Below, in pieces: positions 1 to 7,267 of a stretch of 53,475 nucleotides of DNA (positions are counted from its first letter, which is position 1; each line of letters opens with the position of its first letter). The stretch is from an uncultured Lachnospiraceae bacterium. GTDB lineage: Bacteria; Bacillota; Clostridia; Lachnospirales; Lachnospiraceae. A program made the position numbers and the translations under genes. Where the stretch lies: NCBI GenBank assembly GCA_910587715.1, contig CAJUMV010000030.1, positions 1 to 53,475 of the forward strand, given 5' to 3'. Under the pieces are notes generated by a model. It had not been told where the DNA came from. It saw only the letters and a list, made by a program, of their open reading frames with translations, and made no database searches.

Positions 1-26
1 GGCAGATATTTCCATATCTGCCTTTA
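1..26. terminator. Hairpin at window edge, possible terminator
   Basis: A perfect 9-bp inverted repeat (GGCAGATAT / ATATCTGCC) with a 4-base loop begins at the first base and is followed by TTT. It could end transcription entering from the left or receive the minus-strand peptidase gene. The U-run is short and the left context is missing, so the call is weak. Confidence 0.35.
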
Positions 27-82
27 ACAGAATACCCAAAGTTCAGAAAGAACCCGAATGGACGGCGCAGCCTTTTCTTTTT

Positions 83-1132
83 CTATTTTAGTGTTTTCTG
101 AAAATGCTGGTAGTCTTTGGTGGAGTTCCAGTTGCCGCCCCATGTGAAGCCGTGTTCGGTAAAGAGACGGTAACACAGATCGTTCTCGTCAATCTTGTAA
201 GCGAAACTCTGGCTGCGGTCGGCATAGATCTCGCTGCCGGGCGGAGAGATATAGTCGCTGCCGTCATTGTTTCTGCCGAAGACCACATAAGGATTATAAT
301 AGGGGTTCACGTCGATGGCGAGTCCGTAAGCGTGCTTGGACAGGCTGGTAGTGCCGTCAACGACCCGGTAGTTAAAGCAGGAGGTATTATTTTCCGCCAT
401 CGAGGCAGTGTCATCGCCGTTATATTCGTCAATCAGGCGGACGCTTTCCAGCCGGTAGTCATTTTGATAAAGCGTATGGAAGATTTCCACCATATCCTGT
501 GCAATGGCTTTGTTGCAGATAAGCTCGCCAATCTGCTCTTGTCCGTCAAAGTCGATATATTTAAGCCCCACATAATTTAAATCCTCATAGGGGACAGTAC
601 AGCCGCTTTCCGGATAGGAAATGCCGGTAATCCTCTCTTTGACTTCTTCGGTCAGCGGTTCATAATAGAATCCTTCCTCATAAGTGATGCGGTCGGGATG
701 TTCGGTCATCATAACGGGCTCCTCTGCAGGCTCCGCAGCGTCGTCCCCCTGATTTGCTGGGTATTCGGCAGGTACGTCTGCGATATGGTCTTTGACGTCA
801 GTATATGCGGAGGATTTGTCCGGTGTGACGGAATTGTCATATCCTGTGTCGATGCTGGGTTTATCGGATTCCTCTGAAGGTGACACAGGCGTTGTTTCTG
901 AAAGGGCGGAATCAACCGACTGGGTCGATTCTTTTTCAGACAGATTGTCTGCAATGTCAGCGGATGCGCCGTCCTGCGTGCCATAGGCGAGTTCGGGATT
1001 ATTTTTGGCATATTCCAGCAGGGTCTCATCTCCTGTCAGATAGTGTGCCAGAAACGCGCATACGAAAATAAAGGTCAGCAGGAACAGGGTGGGTTTTGCT
1101 GCCTGCCGCAGTAACGTTTTTTTATCAGACAT
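83..1132 (-). CDS. M15-family D-alanyl-D-alanine carboxypeptidase-like, membrane-anchored
   Basis: The product has about 349 residues. A membrane anchor lies at residues ~14-30, followed by a long acidic Ser/Glu/Asp-rich linker to ~residue 150 and a C-terminal peptidase domain. The M15 zinc signature is visible as SKHAYGLAID (H267 and D274), and a Trp-rich end with a His in YQHF supplies the usual third ligand region. The family trims D-Ala-D-Ala or other peptide bonds of peptidoglycan outside the membrane, and the linker would let the domain reach the wall. I chose the ATG at 1132 because the anchor follows it directly and AGGAAT lies upstream. The open frame runs on to 1336 without a better start. 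It is transcribed away from the ecf operon. Exact substrate specificity cannot be read from the sequence. Confidence 0.8.
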   Translation of the reverse strand: MSDKKTLLRQAAKPTLFLLTFIFVCAFLAHYLTGDETLLEYAKNNPELAYGTQDGASADIADNLSEKESTQSVDSALSETTPVSPSEESDKPSIDTGYDNSVTPDKSSAYTDVKDHIADVPAEYPANQGDDAAEPAEEPVMMTEHPDRITYEEGFYYEPLTEEVKERITGISYPESGCTVPYEDLNYVGLKYIDFDGQEQIGELICNKAIAQDMVEIFHTLYQNDYRLESVRLIDEYNGDDTASMAENNTSCFNYRVVDGTTSLSKHAYGLAIDVNPYYNPYVVFGRNNDGSDYISPPGSEIYADRSQSFAYKIDENDLCYRLFTEHGFTWGGNWNSTKDYQHFQKTLK

Positions 1133-1205
1133 GGCTATTTCATTCCTTCGTGTAATTGGATATCGCAATGCACGCTCGAAAAACCTGCTCATTGCTATCC
1201 CGGAT

Positions 1206-1214
1206 ATTATAACA
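1206..1214 (-). promoter_or_regulatory. Extended -10 promoter for the M15 peptidase gene
   Basis: On the minus strand the bases read TGTTATAAT, a perfect extended -10 element, about 75 bases upstream of the chosen start. No good -35 box lies 17 bases further up, as expected for an extended -10 promoter. Confidence 0.5.
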
Positions 1215-1251
1215 TATTTTTCGGTAATGGGGGAAGGATGGGCGTCCGTAC

Positions 1252-1280
1252 TTGCTTTTTTTACGGTAATCCAGTACAAT
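1252..1280 (+). promoter_or_regulatory. Promoter for the ecfA1-ecfA2-ecfT operon
   Basis: TTGCTT (1252-1257) and TACAAT (1275-1280) are separated by 17 bases, about 100 bases upstream of ecfA1. The spacing is ideal and both boxes are one or two bases from consensus. Confidence 0.6.
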
Positions 1281-1294
1281 AAGCGGTGGTGAAA

Positions 1295-1364
1295 CGCCGT
1301 ATCCGGGCAGGGGACGGCGAAAAACGGATTTTGCACCGTAACTGTAAAGATGCGGAACAGTTAC
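1295..1364 (+). promoter_or_regulatory. Two-hairpin 5' leader of ecfA1
   Basis: The untranslated leader holds two perfect stems: CGCCGT/ACGGCG (1295-1300 with 1314-1319) and GTAACTGT/ACAGTTAC (1338-1345 with 1357-1364). Neither is followed by a U-run, so they are not intrinsic terminators. I do not recognise a known riboswitch class. A role in mRNA stability or translation control is only a guess. Confidence 0.3.
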
Positions 1365-1383
1365 AACAGACGAAGGAAATGCT

Positions 1384-2244
1384 ATGGGAATCATAAAGAC
1401 GGACAAGCTTACATTTGAATATATTCGCCGTGACGAAGAGGGGAATGTGGAGGGCATTACCCGGGCTGTGGACGAGGTGGATCTGGATATCAGGCAGGGC
1501 GATTTTATTGCGATTCTGGGGCATAACGGCTCCGGAAAGTCTACGCTTGCCAAGCATATCAACGCCATTCTTTATCCGACGGAGGGCAGCGTCTGGGTGG
1601 ACGGCATGGACACGCAGGACGAAAATCATCTCTGGGACATCCGTCAGGAGGCGGGGATGGTGTTCCAGAATCCGGACAATCAGATCATCGGTCAGGTGGT
1701 GGAGGAGGATGTGGGGTTCGGTCCGGAGAATATGGGCGTGCCCACGAAAGAAATCTGGGAGCGCGTGGAAGAGAGCCTGAAGGCGGTCGGTATGTACGAG
1801 TACCGCAAGCACTCGCCTAACAAGCTTTCCGGCGGGCAGAAGCAGCGGGTATCCATTGCGGGCGTGATTGCCATGCATCCGAAGTGTATTATTCTGGACG
1901 AACCGACGGCAATGCTTGACCCGAACGGTCGAAAAGAAGTCATTCGCGCGGTGCGGGCGTTAAATGATGTGGAAGGGATTACGGTCGTATTGATCACACA
2001 CTATATGGAAGAAATTATTCACGCGGACATGGTCTTTGTCATGGATCAGGGACATATTGCCATGGAAGGGACGCCGAGGGAGATTTTCTCCCGGGTGGAT
2101 GAATTAAAAGAACTGCGGCTGGATGTGCCGCAGGTAACGCTCCTCGCGTATGAACTGCGGCAGAAAGGTGTGAATCTGCCGGAAGGGATTCTGACTATAG
2201 AGGAGTTTACGCAGGCACTTCTCAAGGCGGCAGGACTAGCGTGA
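1384..2244 (+). CDS. ecfA1: Energy-coupling factor transporter ATPase EcfA1
   Basis: This is a 286-residue ABC ATPase of the ECF vitamin/metal uptake system. Visible motifs are Walker A GHNGSGKST (46-54), the ABC signature LSGGQKQR (148-155) and Walker B CIILDEP (168-174), followed by the family's MLDP. EcfA1 pairs with EcfA2 and the membrane protein EcfT to drive interchangeable substrate-binding S components. No S component is encoded here, which is normal for the shared (group II) module. The ATG at 1384 is preceded by GAAGGAAATG-type purines. The stop codon at 2242-2244 coincides with the left end of a dispersed repeat that separates this gene from ecfA2. Confidence 0.95.
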   Translation: MGIIKTDKLTFEYIRRDEEGNVEGITRAVDEVDLDIRQGDFIAILGHNGSGKSTLAKHINAILYPTEGSVWVDGMDTQDENHLWDIRQEAGMVFQNPDNQIIGQVVEEDVGFGPENMGVPTKEIWERVEESLKAVGMYEYRKHSPNKLSGGQKQRVSIAGVIAMHPKCIILDEPTAMLDPNGRKEVIRAVRALNDVEGITVVLITHYMEEIIHADMVFVMDQGHIAMEGTPREIFSRVDELKELRLDVPQVTLLAYELRQKGVNLPEGILTIEEFTQALLKAAGLA

Positions 2245-2343
2245 GAAATGCGAAAAGTACTTCTAAAGACGTTTCGCCATAGGACGGGACGCCAAGAAGT
2301 ACTAAGTTTCGCATAGGAGAATGCCTGAAATACGGCATTCTCC
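2242..2343 (+). repeat. Dispersed two-hairpin repeat, family 1, copy 1
   Basis: This ~102-base element contains two stems. Hairpin 1 is built on AGTACTTCT/AGAAGTACT, flanked by GCGAAA/TTTCGC-type arms. Hairpin 2 is GGAGAATGCC/GGCATTCTCC (2316-2325 with 2334-2343). A near-identical copy lies at 11914-12016 in the opposite orientation. In both copies the element begins with TGAGAAA, and its TGA is the stop codon of the preceding gene. A further small stem, GATTCCG/CGGAATC, follows at 2356-2375. Confidence 0.85.
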
Positions 2344-2413
2344 GCACCGATTTGAGATTCCGCCGAAACGGAATCATGGCGATTAGTATGAATGAGGAAG
2401 AGGAAATACAGTC

Positions 2414-3262
2414 ATGTCTTTGATTTTGGATCATGTAAATTATATATACGGAGAGGACACGCCGCTTGCGGTACATGCCTTAAAGGATATTAATCTGGTG
2501 ATTCCGGACGGGCAGTTTATCGGGCTGATCGGGCATACCGGCTCCGGCAAGTCTACGCTTGTACAGCATTTAAACGGGCTGATTAAACCGACCAGCGGGG
2601 CAATCTACTATAACGGTGAGGATGTCCACGACGGGGATTATGACAAGAAAAAGCTGCGTAGCAAGGTGGGGCTGGTATTTCAGTACCCGGAGCACCAGCT
2701 TTTTGAGATAGACGTGTTTAAGGATGTGTGTTTCGGACCGAAGAATCTGGGACTTTCCCAAAAGGAGACGGAGCTTCGTGCTTATGCGGCGCTGAAGCAG
2801 GTGGGGCTTGCGGACGAGTATTTTTATCAGTCGCCCTTTGACCTTTCCGGCGGGCAGAAACGCCGGGTGGCAATCGCGGGCGTACTGGCAATGAAGCCTG
2901 AGATACTGATTCTGGACGAGCCCACGGCGGGGCTTGACCCGAAAGGCAGGGACGAAATCCTTGACCAGATTGCCACGCTCAAGGAGGAGACAGGAATTAC
3001 CGTGATTTTGGTTTCTCACAGCATGGAGGACGTAGCGAAATATGTGGAGCGGATTATCGTTATGAACTGGGGGAGCGTCCTTTTTGATGATGTGCCGCGG
3101 GAGGTTTTTCAGCATTGCAAGGAGTTGGAACAGGTAGGGCTGGCGGCTCCGCAGGTGACATATATGATGCAGGCGCTGGCAGAACAGGGCATGAAAGTGG
3201 ATACCACAGTCACGACGATAAAAGAAGCGGCTCAGGAGATTTTGAGGGTGCTTGGAAAGTAA
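2414..3262 (+). CDS. ecfA2: Energy-coupling factor transporter ATPase EcfA2
   Basis: This is a 282-residue ABC ATPase and the second half of the ECF ATPase heterodimer. It has Walker A GHTGSGKST (40-48), signature LSGGQKRR (144-151) and Walker B LILDEP followed by TAGLDPKGR. The Gly in the TAGLDP loop and the signature variant distinguish it from EcfA1, and the order ecfA1-ecfA2-ecfT supports the assignment. AGAGGAAA lies a suitable distance before the ATG. The 169 bases separating it from ecfA1 are mostly occupied by the structured repeat, which is unusual because these genes normally lie close together. Confidence 0.95.
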   Translation: MSLILDHVNYIYGEDTPLAVHALKDINLVIPDGQFIGLIGHTGSGKSTLVQHLNGLIKPTSGAIYYNGEDVHDGDYDKKKLRSKVGLVFQYPEHQLFEIDVFKDVCFGPKNLGLSQKETELRAYAALKQVGLADEYFYQSPFDLSGGQKRRVAIAGVLAMKPEILILDEPTAGLDPKGRDEILDQIATLKEETGITVILVSHSMEDVAKYVERIIVMNWGSVLFDDVPREVFQHCKELEQVGLAAPQVTYMMQALAEQGMKVDTTVTTIKEAAQEILRVLGK

Positions 3263-3349
3263 CAGAACCGAATGACATGGGCAGCGGCGGCAGACGAAAA
3301 TTTGAGAGGTACTTTGCATGTTTTGAAAAAGCGCCGGAGTGGAGAAAAT

Positions 3350-4150
3350 ATGATTCGAGATATTACATTGGGCCAGTATTATCAGGCGGATTCCGTCATT
3401 CATAAACTGGACCCGCGGGTAAAACTGGTAGCGACAATAGGCTTTATCATATCCCTTTTTGTGGTGGACAGCTGGGTGGGATATGTGGTGGCGGCTCTGT
3501 TTCTGGCATGTATGATTAAGCTGTCAAAGGTTCCTTTTCGCTATATGATTAAGGGAATGAAAGCAATTGTCTTTATTCTGATGATTACGGTGGTGTTTAA
3601 TCTCTTTCTGACGCCGGGGGAACCGTTATTTACGTTTTGGAAGCTGACGATCACAAAGGAAGGATTGCGGATTGCGGTCATGATGGCGGTTCGTCTCTCG
3701 TTTTTGATCGTGGGCTCTTCGCTGATGACGCTGACGACTACGCCCAACAGCCTGACGGACGGCATGGAGAAGCTGATGGGGCCTTTAAAGTATGTAAAGG
3801 TGCCGGTGCATGAGGTGGCGATGATGATGTCCATTGCGCTGCGCTTTATCCCGATTCTGCTGGAGGAGACGGATAAGATTATGAAGGCGCAGATTGCGCG
3901 CGGGGCAGATTTTGAAAGCGGGAATCTGATTAAGAAGGCGAAAGCGATGGTGCCGCTTCTGGTGCCGTTGTTTATCTCGGCGTTTCGGCGTGCCAATGAT
4001 CTGGCGATGGCTATGGAGGCAAGATGCTACCGGGGCGGAGAACACAGAACAAAAATGAAGCCGCTTTGTTACAAGGCGGCAGACAGGGTGGCGTATTGCG
4101 TGTTGCTGCTGTATTTTGCCGGATGCGTGGCGATTCGGGTGTGGCTCTAG
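3350..4150 (+). CDS. ecfT: Energy-coupling factor transporter transmembrane protein EcfT
   Basis: The 266-residue polytopic membrane protein transmits ATPase movement to the S component. The N-terminal motif around LDPRVK and several hydrophobic segments (near residues 25-65, 75-100, 110-135 and the C-terminus) are typical. The coupling helices carry ARGADFE and, near the end, MEARCYRG, a common Ala-Arg-Cys variant of the second Ala-Arg-Gly motif. The open frame extends upstream to 3272. I place the start at 3350 because it has GGAG five to eight bases before it and the protein then begins with MIRDITLGQY, where the family usually starts. Confidence 0.92.
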   Translation: MIRDITLGQYYQADSVIHKLDPRVKLVATIGFIISLFVVDSWVGYVVAALFLACMIKLSKVPFRYMIKGMKAIVFILMITVVFNLFLTPGEPLFTFWKLTITKEGLRIAVMMAVRLSFLIVGSSLMTLTTTPNSLTDGMEKLMGPLKYVKVPVHEVAMMMSIALRFIPILLEETDKIMKAQIARGADFESGNLIKKAKAMVPLLVPLFISAFRRANDLAMAMEARCYRGGEHRTKMKPLCYKAADRVAYCVLLLYFAGCVAIRVWL

Positions 4151-4160
4151 GGGGCAGAAG

Positions 4161-5042
4161 ATGAAGCGAGTTATGTTAACCGTTGCGTATGACGGGACTG
4201 CGTATAGCGGGTGGCAGTTACAGCCGGGACGGGAGACCATAGAAGGCGTATTAAACCATTGCATCGGTGAGCTTACCGGGGAAAAGACAGAGGTAATCGG
4301 CGCCAGCCGCACGGATTCCGGCGTGCACGCGCTGGGCAATGTGGCTGTGTTTGATACGGAAAGTCTGATTCCGGCGGAAAAGTTTTCCTATGCTTTGAAT
4401 CAAAGACTGCCGGAGGACATTCGGATTCAGGGTTCGGTGGAGGTGGCGGAGGATTTTCACCCGAGACACTGCGAGAGCAGGAAGACCTATGAATACCGCA
4501 TTTATAATGCGCCTTTTGCGATGCCTGTGAAGCGGCTTTATTCTTATTTTACCTATGTGCCGTTAAATGTGGAGCGGATGCGGCAGGGCGCGGCGTATCT
4601 GGTGGGGGAGCATGATTTTAAGAGCTTTTGCAGCGTAGACACACAGGCATTGAGCACAGTGCGGCGGGTGGATGACATTTGTGTGTGTGAGGAACCGCTG
4701 ACAGATATCGCTTTTGCTGACCACAGAGTACGGGGGCGTGCAGCCGGGGAAGAGCAGAACGGCAGGGAGATTGTCATCCGCGTGGCAGGCGGCGGCTTTC
4801 TATATAATATGGTAAGAATTATTGCAGGGACGTTGATAGAGATCGGACGGGGAAAGATACCGCCGGAGCGCATGAAGGAGATTCTGGCGGCATGTGACAG
4901 ACAGGCGGCGGGACCTACGGCTCCTGCGTGCGGACTGACGCTTGTGGGGTATGAGTTCCTCAATGGGAGCGGACATTTGAAAAATCAGGAAAATTCGGCT
5001 GAATTTAGGGAAAAACCGGTTGACACGCGAGGATGCGTATAA
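4161..5042 (+). CDS. truA: tRNA pseudouridine(38-40) synthase TruA
   Basis: The product has about 293 residues. It isomerises uridines 38-40 in the anticodon arm of tRNAs. The catalytic aspartate is D52 in SRTDSGVHA, and the GGGFLYNMVR motif near the C-terminus is also present. The ATG at 4161 follows GGGGCAGAAG and gives the canonical N-terminus (MKRVMLTVAYDGT). It lies ten bases after ecfT, so it is probably in the same transcript. The tail after residue ~270 is slightly longer than usual, and the rplM promoter overlaps its final codons. Confidence 0.95.
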   Translation: MKRVMLTVAYDGTAYSGWQLQPGRETIEGVLNHCIGELTGEKTEVIGASRTDSGVHALGNVAVFDTESLIPAEKFSYALNQRLPEDIRIQGSVEVAEDFHPRHCESRKTYEYRIYNAPFAMPVKRLYSYFTYVPLNVERMRQGAAYLVGEHDFKSFCSVDTQALSTVRRVDDICVCEEPLTDIAFADHRVRGRAAGEEQNGREIVIRVAGGGFLYNMVRIIAGTLIEIGRGKIPPERMKEILAACDRQAAGPTAPACGLTLVGYEFLNGSGHLKNQENSAEFREKPVDTRGCV

Positions 5043-5048
5043 TATAAT
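5020..5048 (+). promoter_or_regulatory. Consensus promoter for rplM-rpsI
   Basis: A perfect TTGACA (5020-5025), a 17-base spacer and a perfect TATAAT (5043-5048) overlap the end of truA. This is the strongest vegetative promoter in the window, as expected for a ribosomal protein operon. Confidence 0.9.
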
Positions 5049-5055
5049 ATTTAAC

Positions 5056-5238
5056 TGTGACGAATTGTTTATAAATGTCTGACCAAAGCCCCGGTGAGAC
5101 ATTTTACAGGAGCAGGCAATCTGCCTTGCCCGATTAAGAGAGAAGTACAAACGCCGCGGAAGGGATGACGAGTGTGGCCGGACATCTGCACGACGATCTT
5201 TGGAAACGGCACAGACAGTTACTATGGAGGTAATATTC
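5056..5238 (+). promoter_or_regulatory. Long 5' leader of rplM, possible L13 autoregulatory RNA
   Basis: About 180 bases separate the promoter from the rplM start with no open frame that looks coding. Leaders of this length upstream of rplM in Firmicutes are known to hold an L13 leader. I could not match specific consensus bases, so the assignment rests on position only. A covariance-model search would settle it. Confidence 0.35.
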
Positions 5239-5667
5239 ATGAAAACTTTTATGGCGAGCCCGGCTACGATCGAAAGAAAATGGTACGTGGTTGATGCGAC
5301 AGATATGACACTGGGACGCTTGGCGTCAGAGATTGCCAAGGTATTGAGAGGTAAGAACAAGCCGATCTTTACACCCCACATGGACACAGGCGACTATGTG
5401 ATCGTTGTCAATGCGGAAAAGGTGAAAGTGACAGGTAAGAAGCTGGATCAGAAGATTTACTATCATCACTCCGATTATGTGGGTGGTATGAAGGAAACCA
5501 CTCTGAAAGAGATGCTGCAAAAGCACCCCGAGAGAGTTGTGGAGCACGCAGTGAAGGGCATGCTTCCCAAGGGACCTCTTGGCAGTCAGATGTACAAGAA
5601 GCTTTTTGTATATGTAGGACCTGAGCATAAGCATGCGGCACAGAAACCGGAAGCATTAACATTTTAA
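5239..5667 (+). CDS. rplM: 50S ribosomal protein L13
   Basis: The product is 142 residues, the usual family length. The sequence is typical throughout, with WYVVDATDMTLGRLAS at the start, GKNKP and GDYVIVVNA in the middle and PLG near the end. L13 binds 23S rRNA early in large-subunit assembly. The start at 5239 follows ATGGAGGTAA, a strong ribosome-binding site. The longer upstream reading would add residues foreign to the family. It is co-transcribed with rpsI, 17 bases downstream. Confidence 0.97.
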   Translation: MKTFMASPATIERKWYVVDATDMTLGRLASEIAKVLRGKNKPIFTPHMDTGDYVIVVNAEKVKVTGKKLDQKIYYHHSDYVGGMKETTLKEMLQKHPERVVEHAVKGMLPKGPLGSQMYKKLFVYVGPEHKHAAQKPEALTF

Positions 5668-5684
5668 GAAAGGGATAAAGAATC

Positions 5685-6089
5685 ATGGCTAAAGCAGATA
5701 AATCAGCAAAATATTACGGAACCGGCAGGAGAAAGAAATCCATTGCCAGAGTATATTTAATGCCCGGTAAGGGTGAAATTACCATCAATAAGAGAAATAT
5801 TGACGATTACTTTGGTCTTGAGACCTTGAAGGTGATCGTTCGTCAGCCTTTGGCGGCAACCGATACCGTAGATAAGTTCGATGCCGTTATCACGGTAAAG
5901 GGTGGCGGCTATACAGGACAGGCAGGCGCGGTGAGACACGGTATCGCAAGAGCGCTGCTTCAGGCGGATCCGGATTACAGACCGACCTTAAAGAAAGCGG
6001 GCTATCTGACCAGAGATCCTCGTATGAAGGAGAGAAAGAAATACGGCCTCAAAGCGGCTCGTCGCGCTCCGCAGTTCTCCAAGAGGTAG
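5685..6089 (+). CDS. rpsI: 30S ribosomal protein S9
   Basis: The product is 134 residues. It shows YGTGRRKKSIARV at the N-terminus, GGGYTGQAGA in the middle and the conserved basic end RAPQFSKR, whose C-terminal Arg reaches the decoding site. AAGAAAGGGAT precedes the ATG. Together with rplM it forms the conserved L13-S9 operon, closed by a strong terminator that has been split or duplicated by a neighbouring insertion. Confidence 0.97.
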   Translation: MAKADKSAKYYGTGRRKKSIARVYLMPGKGEITINKRNIDDYFGLETLKVIVRQPLAATDTVDKFDAVITVKGGGYTGQAGAVRHGIARALLQADPDYRPTLKKAGYLTRDPRMKERKKYGLKAARRAPQFSKR

Positions 6090-6120
6090 GCAGAAAAACT
6101 ATACAGATGCAAGAATATGG

Positions 6121-6155
6121 ACTCCGCAGGTATTCCTGCGGAGTTTTTGGTTTTA
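6121..6155 (+). terminator. rplM-rpsI intrinsic terminator
   Basis: A perfect 10-bp stem, ACTCCGCAGG/CCTGCGGAGT, with loop TATT is followed by TTTTTGGTTTT. It closes the ribosomal operon 32 bases after rpsI. Confidence 0.95.
6134..6155 (+). repeat. Left 22-bp direct repeat bounding an AT-rich insertion
   Basis: The right half of the rpsI terminator reads TCCTGCGGAG followed by a T-rich run. It recurs at 7817-7838 with one mismatch in 22 bases. The stretch between is much richer in AT than its neighbours and carries two toxin-like genes. Confidence 0.75.
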
Positions 6156-6276
6156 CGATAAAGTATAGTAAGAAGGACAACAGTTAAACTGTTGTCCTTA
6201 AGTTGTCAAATTAATGACTATAAATTTTGTTTGCCCATTAAAGGGTTCTTTTTTAATTTCTCCCATTTTAACATGA

Positions 6277-6849
6277 TTATTCTTTTGCGTCAATGTTTTT
6301 TTCTGTAAAGTTAAAAAAATTTGATATGGCTTTTTCTATTTCTATACGGGGTGTAATAATATTAATATAGCCCTTTTTTTCCAGTATCCTCATTTTATCT
6401 ACGCAGCGGATATCGTCAAAATGCATTCGTGCTTTTATATGACTATCTTCTTCAATATCATATTCGTATGGTACAGTTAAGGTTCCAGAATCCTGTTTGA
6501 TTGATGTTACAGGAACTACAATTAACTTAGTACCACAATGTTTAAGAACATAGCACCAGTGGGGATCAAATAATTCTTTTGAATATCCGCGACCGATCTG
6601 ACAATATATTAACTGATGTTCTTTTGGCTCTGTTTTTAATGAATAGTAGGTTTTGTTAGCGTCATGGTTAGGCTCTTTGCAAACAAGTGTTCCGTAAAAG
6701 AAATTAGAAGCGGTTAATTGGTGCTTCCATGCTGAGATTAACATGTCTACATCGTAGTTGCCTGTTTGTGCCAAGTCATTTGCCTGATTAGCTAAATTCC
6801 AAAATTCTTTATATATATTGAGTTGGTTTTTAGGTTTTACTCTCCCCAT
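6277..6849 (-). CDS. PemK/MazF-like protein (candidate toxin), no adjacent antitoxin
   Basis: The 190-residue protein has an N-terminal helical extension (~1-75). A central part then resembles the MazF/PemK fold: a QIGRGYSKE strand-turn, HWCYVLKHCG, LIVVPVTS and a later ARMHFDDIRCVDK segment. MazF-type proteins are sequence-specific endoribonucleases. The usual companion antitoxin gene is absent on either side. The start has GGAGGA four to nine bases upstream. Base composition is strongly AT-rich compared with rpsI next door, which fits transfer. It may instead be a related phage or abortive-infection protein. The family call is based on motif resemblance only. Confidence 0.5.
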   Translation of the reverse strand: MGRVKPKNQLNIYKEFWNLANQANDLAQTGNYDVDMLISAWKHQLTASNFFYGTLVCKEPNHDANKTYYSLKTEPKEHQLIYCQIGRGYSKELFDPHWCYVLKHCGTKLIVVPVTSIKQDSGTLTVPYEYDIEEDSHIKARMHFDDIRCVDKMRILEKKGYINIITPRIEIEKAISNFFNFTEKNIDAKE

Positions 6850-6882
6850 AGTGTCCTCCGTATTGTTTCTGGTTATAATGAC

Positions 6883-6911
6883 ATTATATCAATTGATAAT
6901 ACATAAATCAA
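6883..6911 (-). promoter_or_regulatory. Promoter for the MazF-like gene
   Basis: On the minus strand TTGATT (6911-6906) and TATAAT (6888-6883) are separated by 17 bases, about 35 bases before the start codon. Confidence 0.7.
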
Positions 6912-7083
6912 CAAAATAAGATTTAAGATATGATAGGCAGAAAAATTTTGTATACGGGTAATTTTTATTTTAAGTAAATATGAATGTATATGGGTAAGTG
7001 ACACATAATTAACAAAATGCTAAAAAATGTCGTATTTTAGGCATTTGGAACTATCCAAGAGATAAGGAATTATTTATATGCAG
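6912..7083. other. AT-rich non-coding stretch
   Basis: This part of the 418-base gap between the divergent toxin genes has no open frame with a ribosome-binding site and no clear repeat. A weak TTGATA-N18-TAAGAT pair (6893-6922) points rightward into it, and the strong hairpin at 7084-7124 would end any such transcript. An unannotated small RNA of roughly 150-200 bases is possible but not supported further. Confidence 0.3.
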
Positions 7084-7130
7084 TATAAAACCCTTGAAAA
7101 TTTGTTCCTTTCAAGGGTTTTATAATATTT
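7084..7130. terminator. Bidirectional intrinsic terminator
   Basis: A perfect 16-bp stem (TATAAAACCCTTGAAA with its complement at 7109-7124) and a 9-base loop have A-rich and T-rich flanks, so the hairpin would act on either strand. It insulates the toxI promoter, which begins ten bases further on. Confidence 0.85.
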
Positions 7131-7133
7131 TTG

Positions 7134-7162
7134 TTGATTTTTATGATATAATTGCATATAAT
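7134..7162 (+). promoter_or_regulatory. Promoter of the type III antitoxin RNA
   Basis: TTGATT (7134-7139), a 17-base spacer and TATAAT (7157-7162) place the transcript start near 7168-7170, exactly where the antitoxin repeat begins. A second TATAAT with an upstream TG (7144-7152) may add a weaker extended -10 promoter. Confidence 0.7.
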
Positions 7163-7164
7163 AA

Positions 7165-7254
7165 AAACAGATAGGAAACTATCTTTGGAGAGTTCCTGCC
7201 AGATAGTGGAAGATTTTAAACTCGTAGGGAGCAGTAATGCTCCCTCATTTTTTT
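7165..7254 (+). ncRNA. Type III antitoxin RNA (ToxI-like) with H-type pseudoknot
   Basis: The RNA lies between its promoter and a terminator, directly before a ToxN-like gene. Stem 1 pairs AGGAA (7173-7177) with TTCCT (7193-7197). Stem 2 pairs CTATCT (7179-7184) with AGATAG (7201-7206). The two stems interlock with loops of 1, 8 and 3 bases, which is the geometry of an H-type pseudoknot. CAGATAG occurs twice (7168 and 7200), so a competing GATAG-GAAA-CTATC hairpin is possible. The AAAC(N4)AGG pattern at 7165 reappears at 7218, a period of 53 bases, and the second unit merges into the terminator. Known ToxI RNAs are processed repeats that bind and inhibit ToxN. This one has only one full unit. 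Confidence 0.72.
7227..7254 (+). terminator. Terminator between antitoxin RNA and toxN
   Basis: GGGAGC/GCTCCC with a six-base loop is followed by TCATTTTTTT. In type III systems a leaky terminator in exactly this place sets the ratio of antitoxin RNA to toxin mRNA. Confidence 0.85.
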
Positions 7255-7267
7255 AGAAAGGGATGGA

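Noticed and set aside
6893..6922. Rightward promoter in the gap between the toxin genes
   Set aside because: TTGATA-N18-TAAGAT is only a moderate match and no gene or clear RNA follows before the 7084 terminator, so it is mentioned but not called as a promoter.
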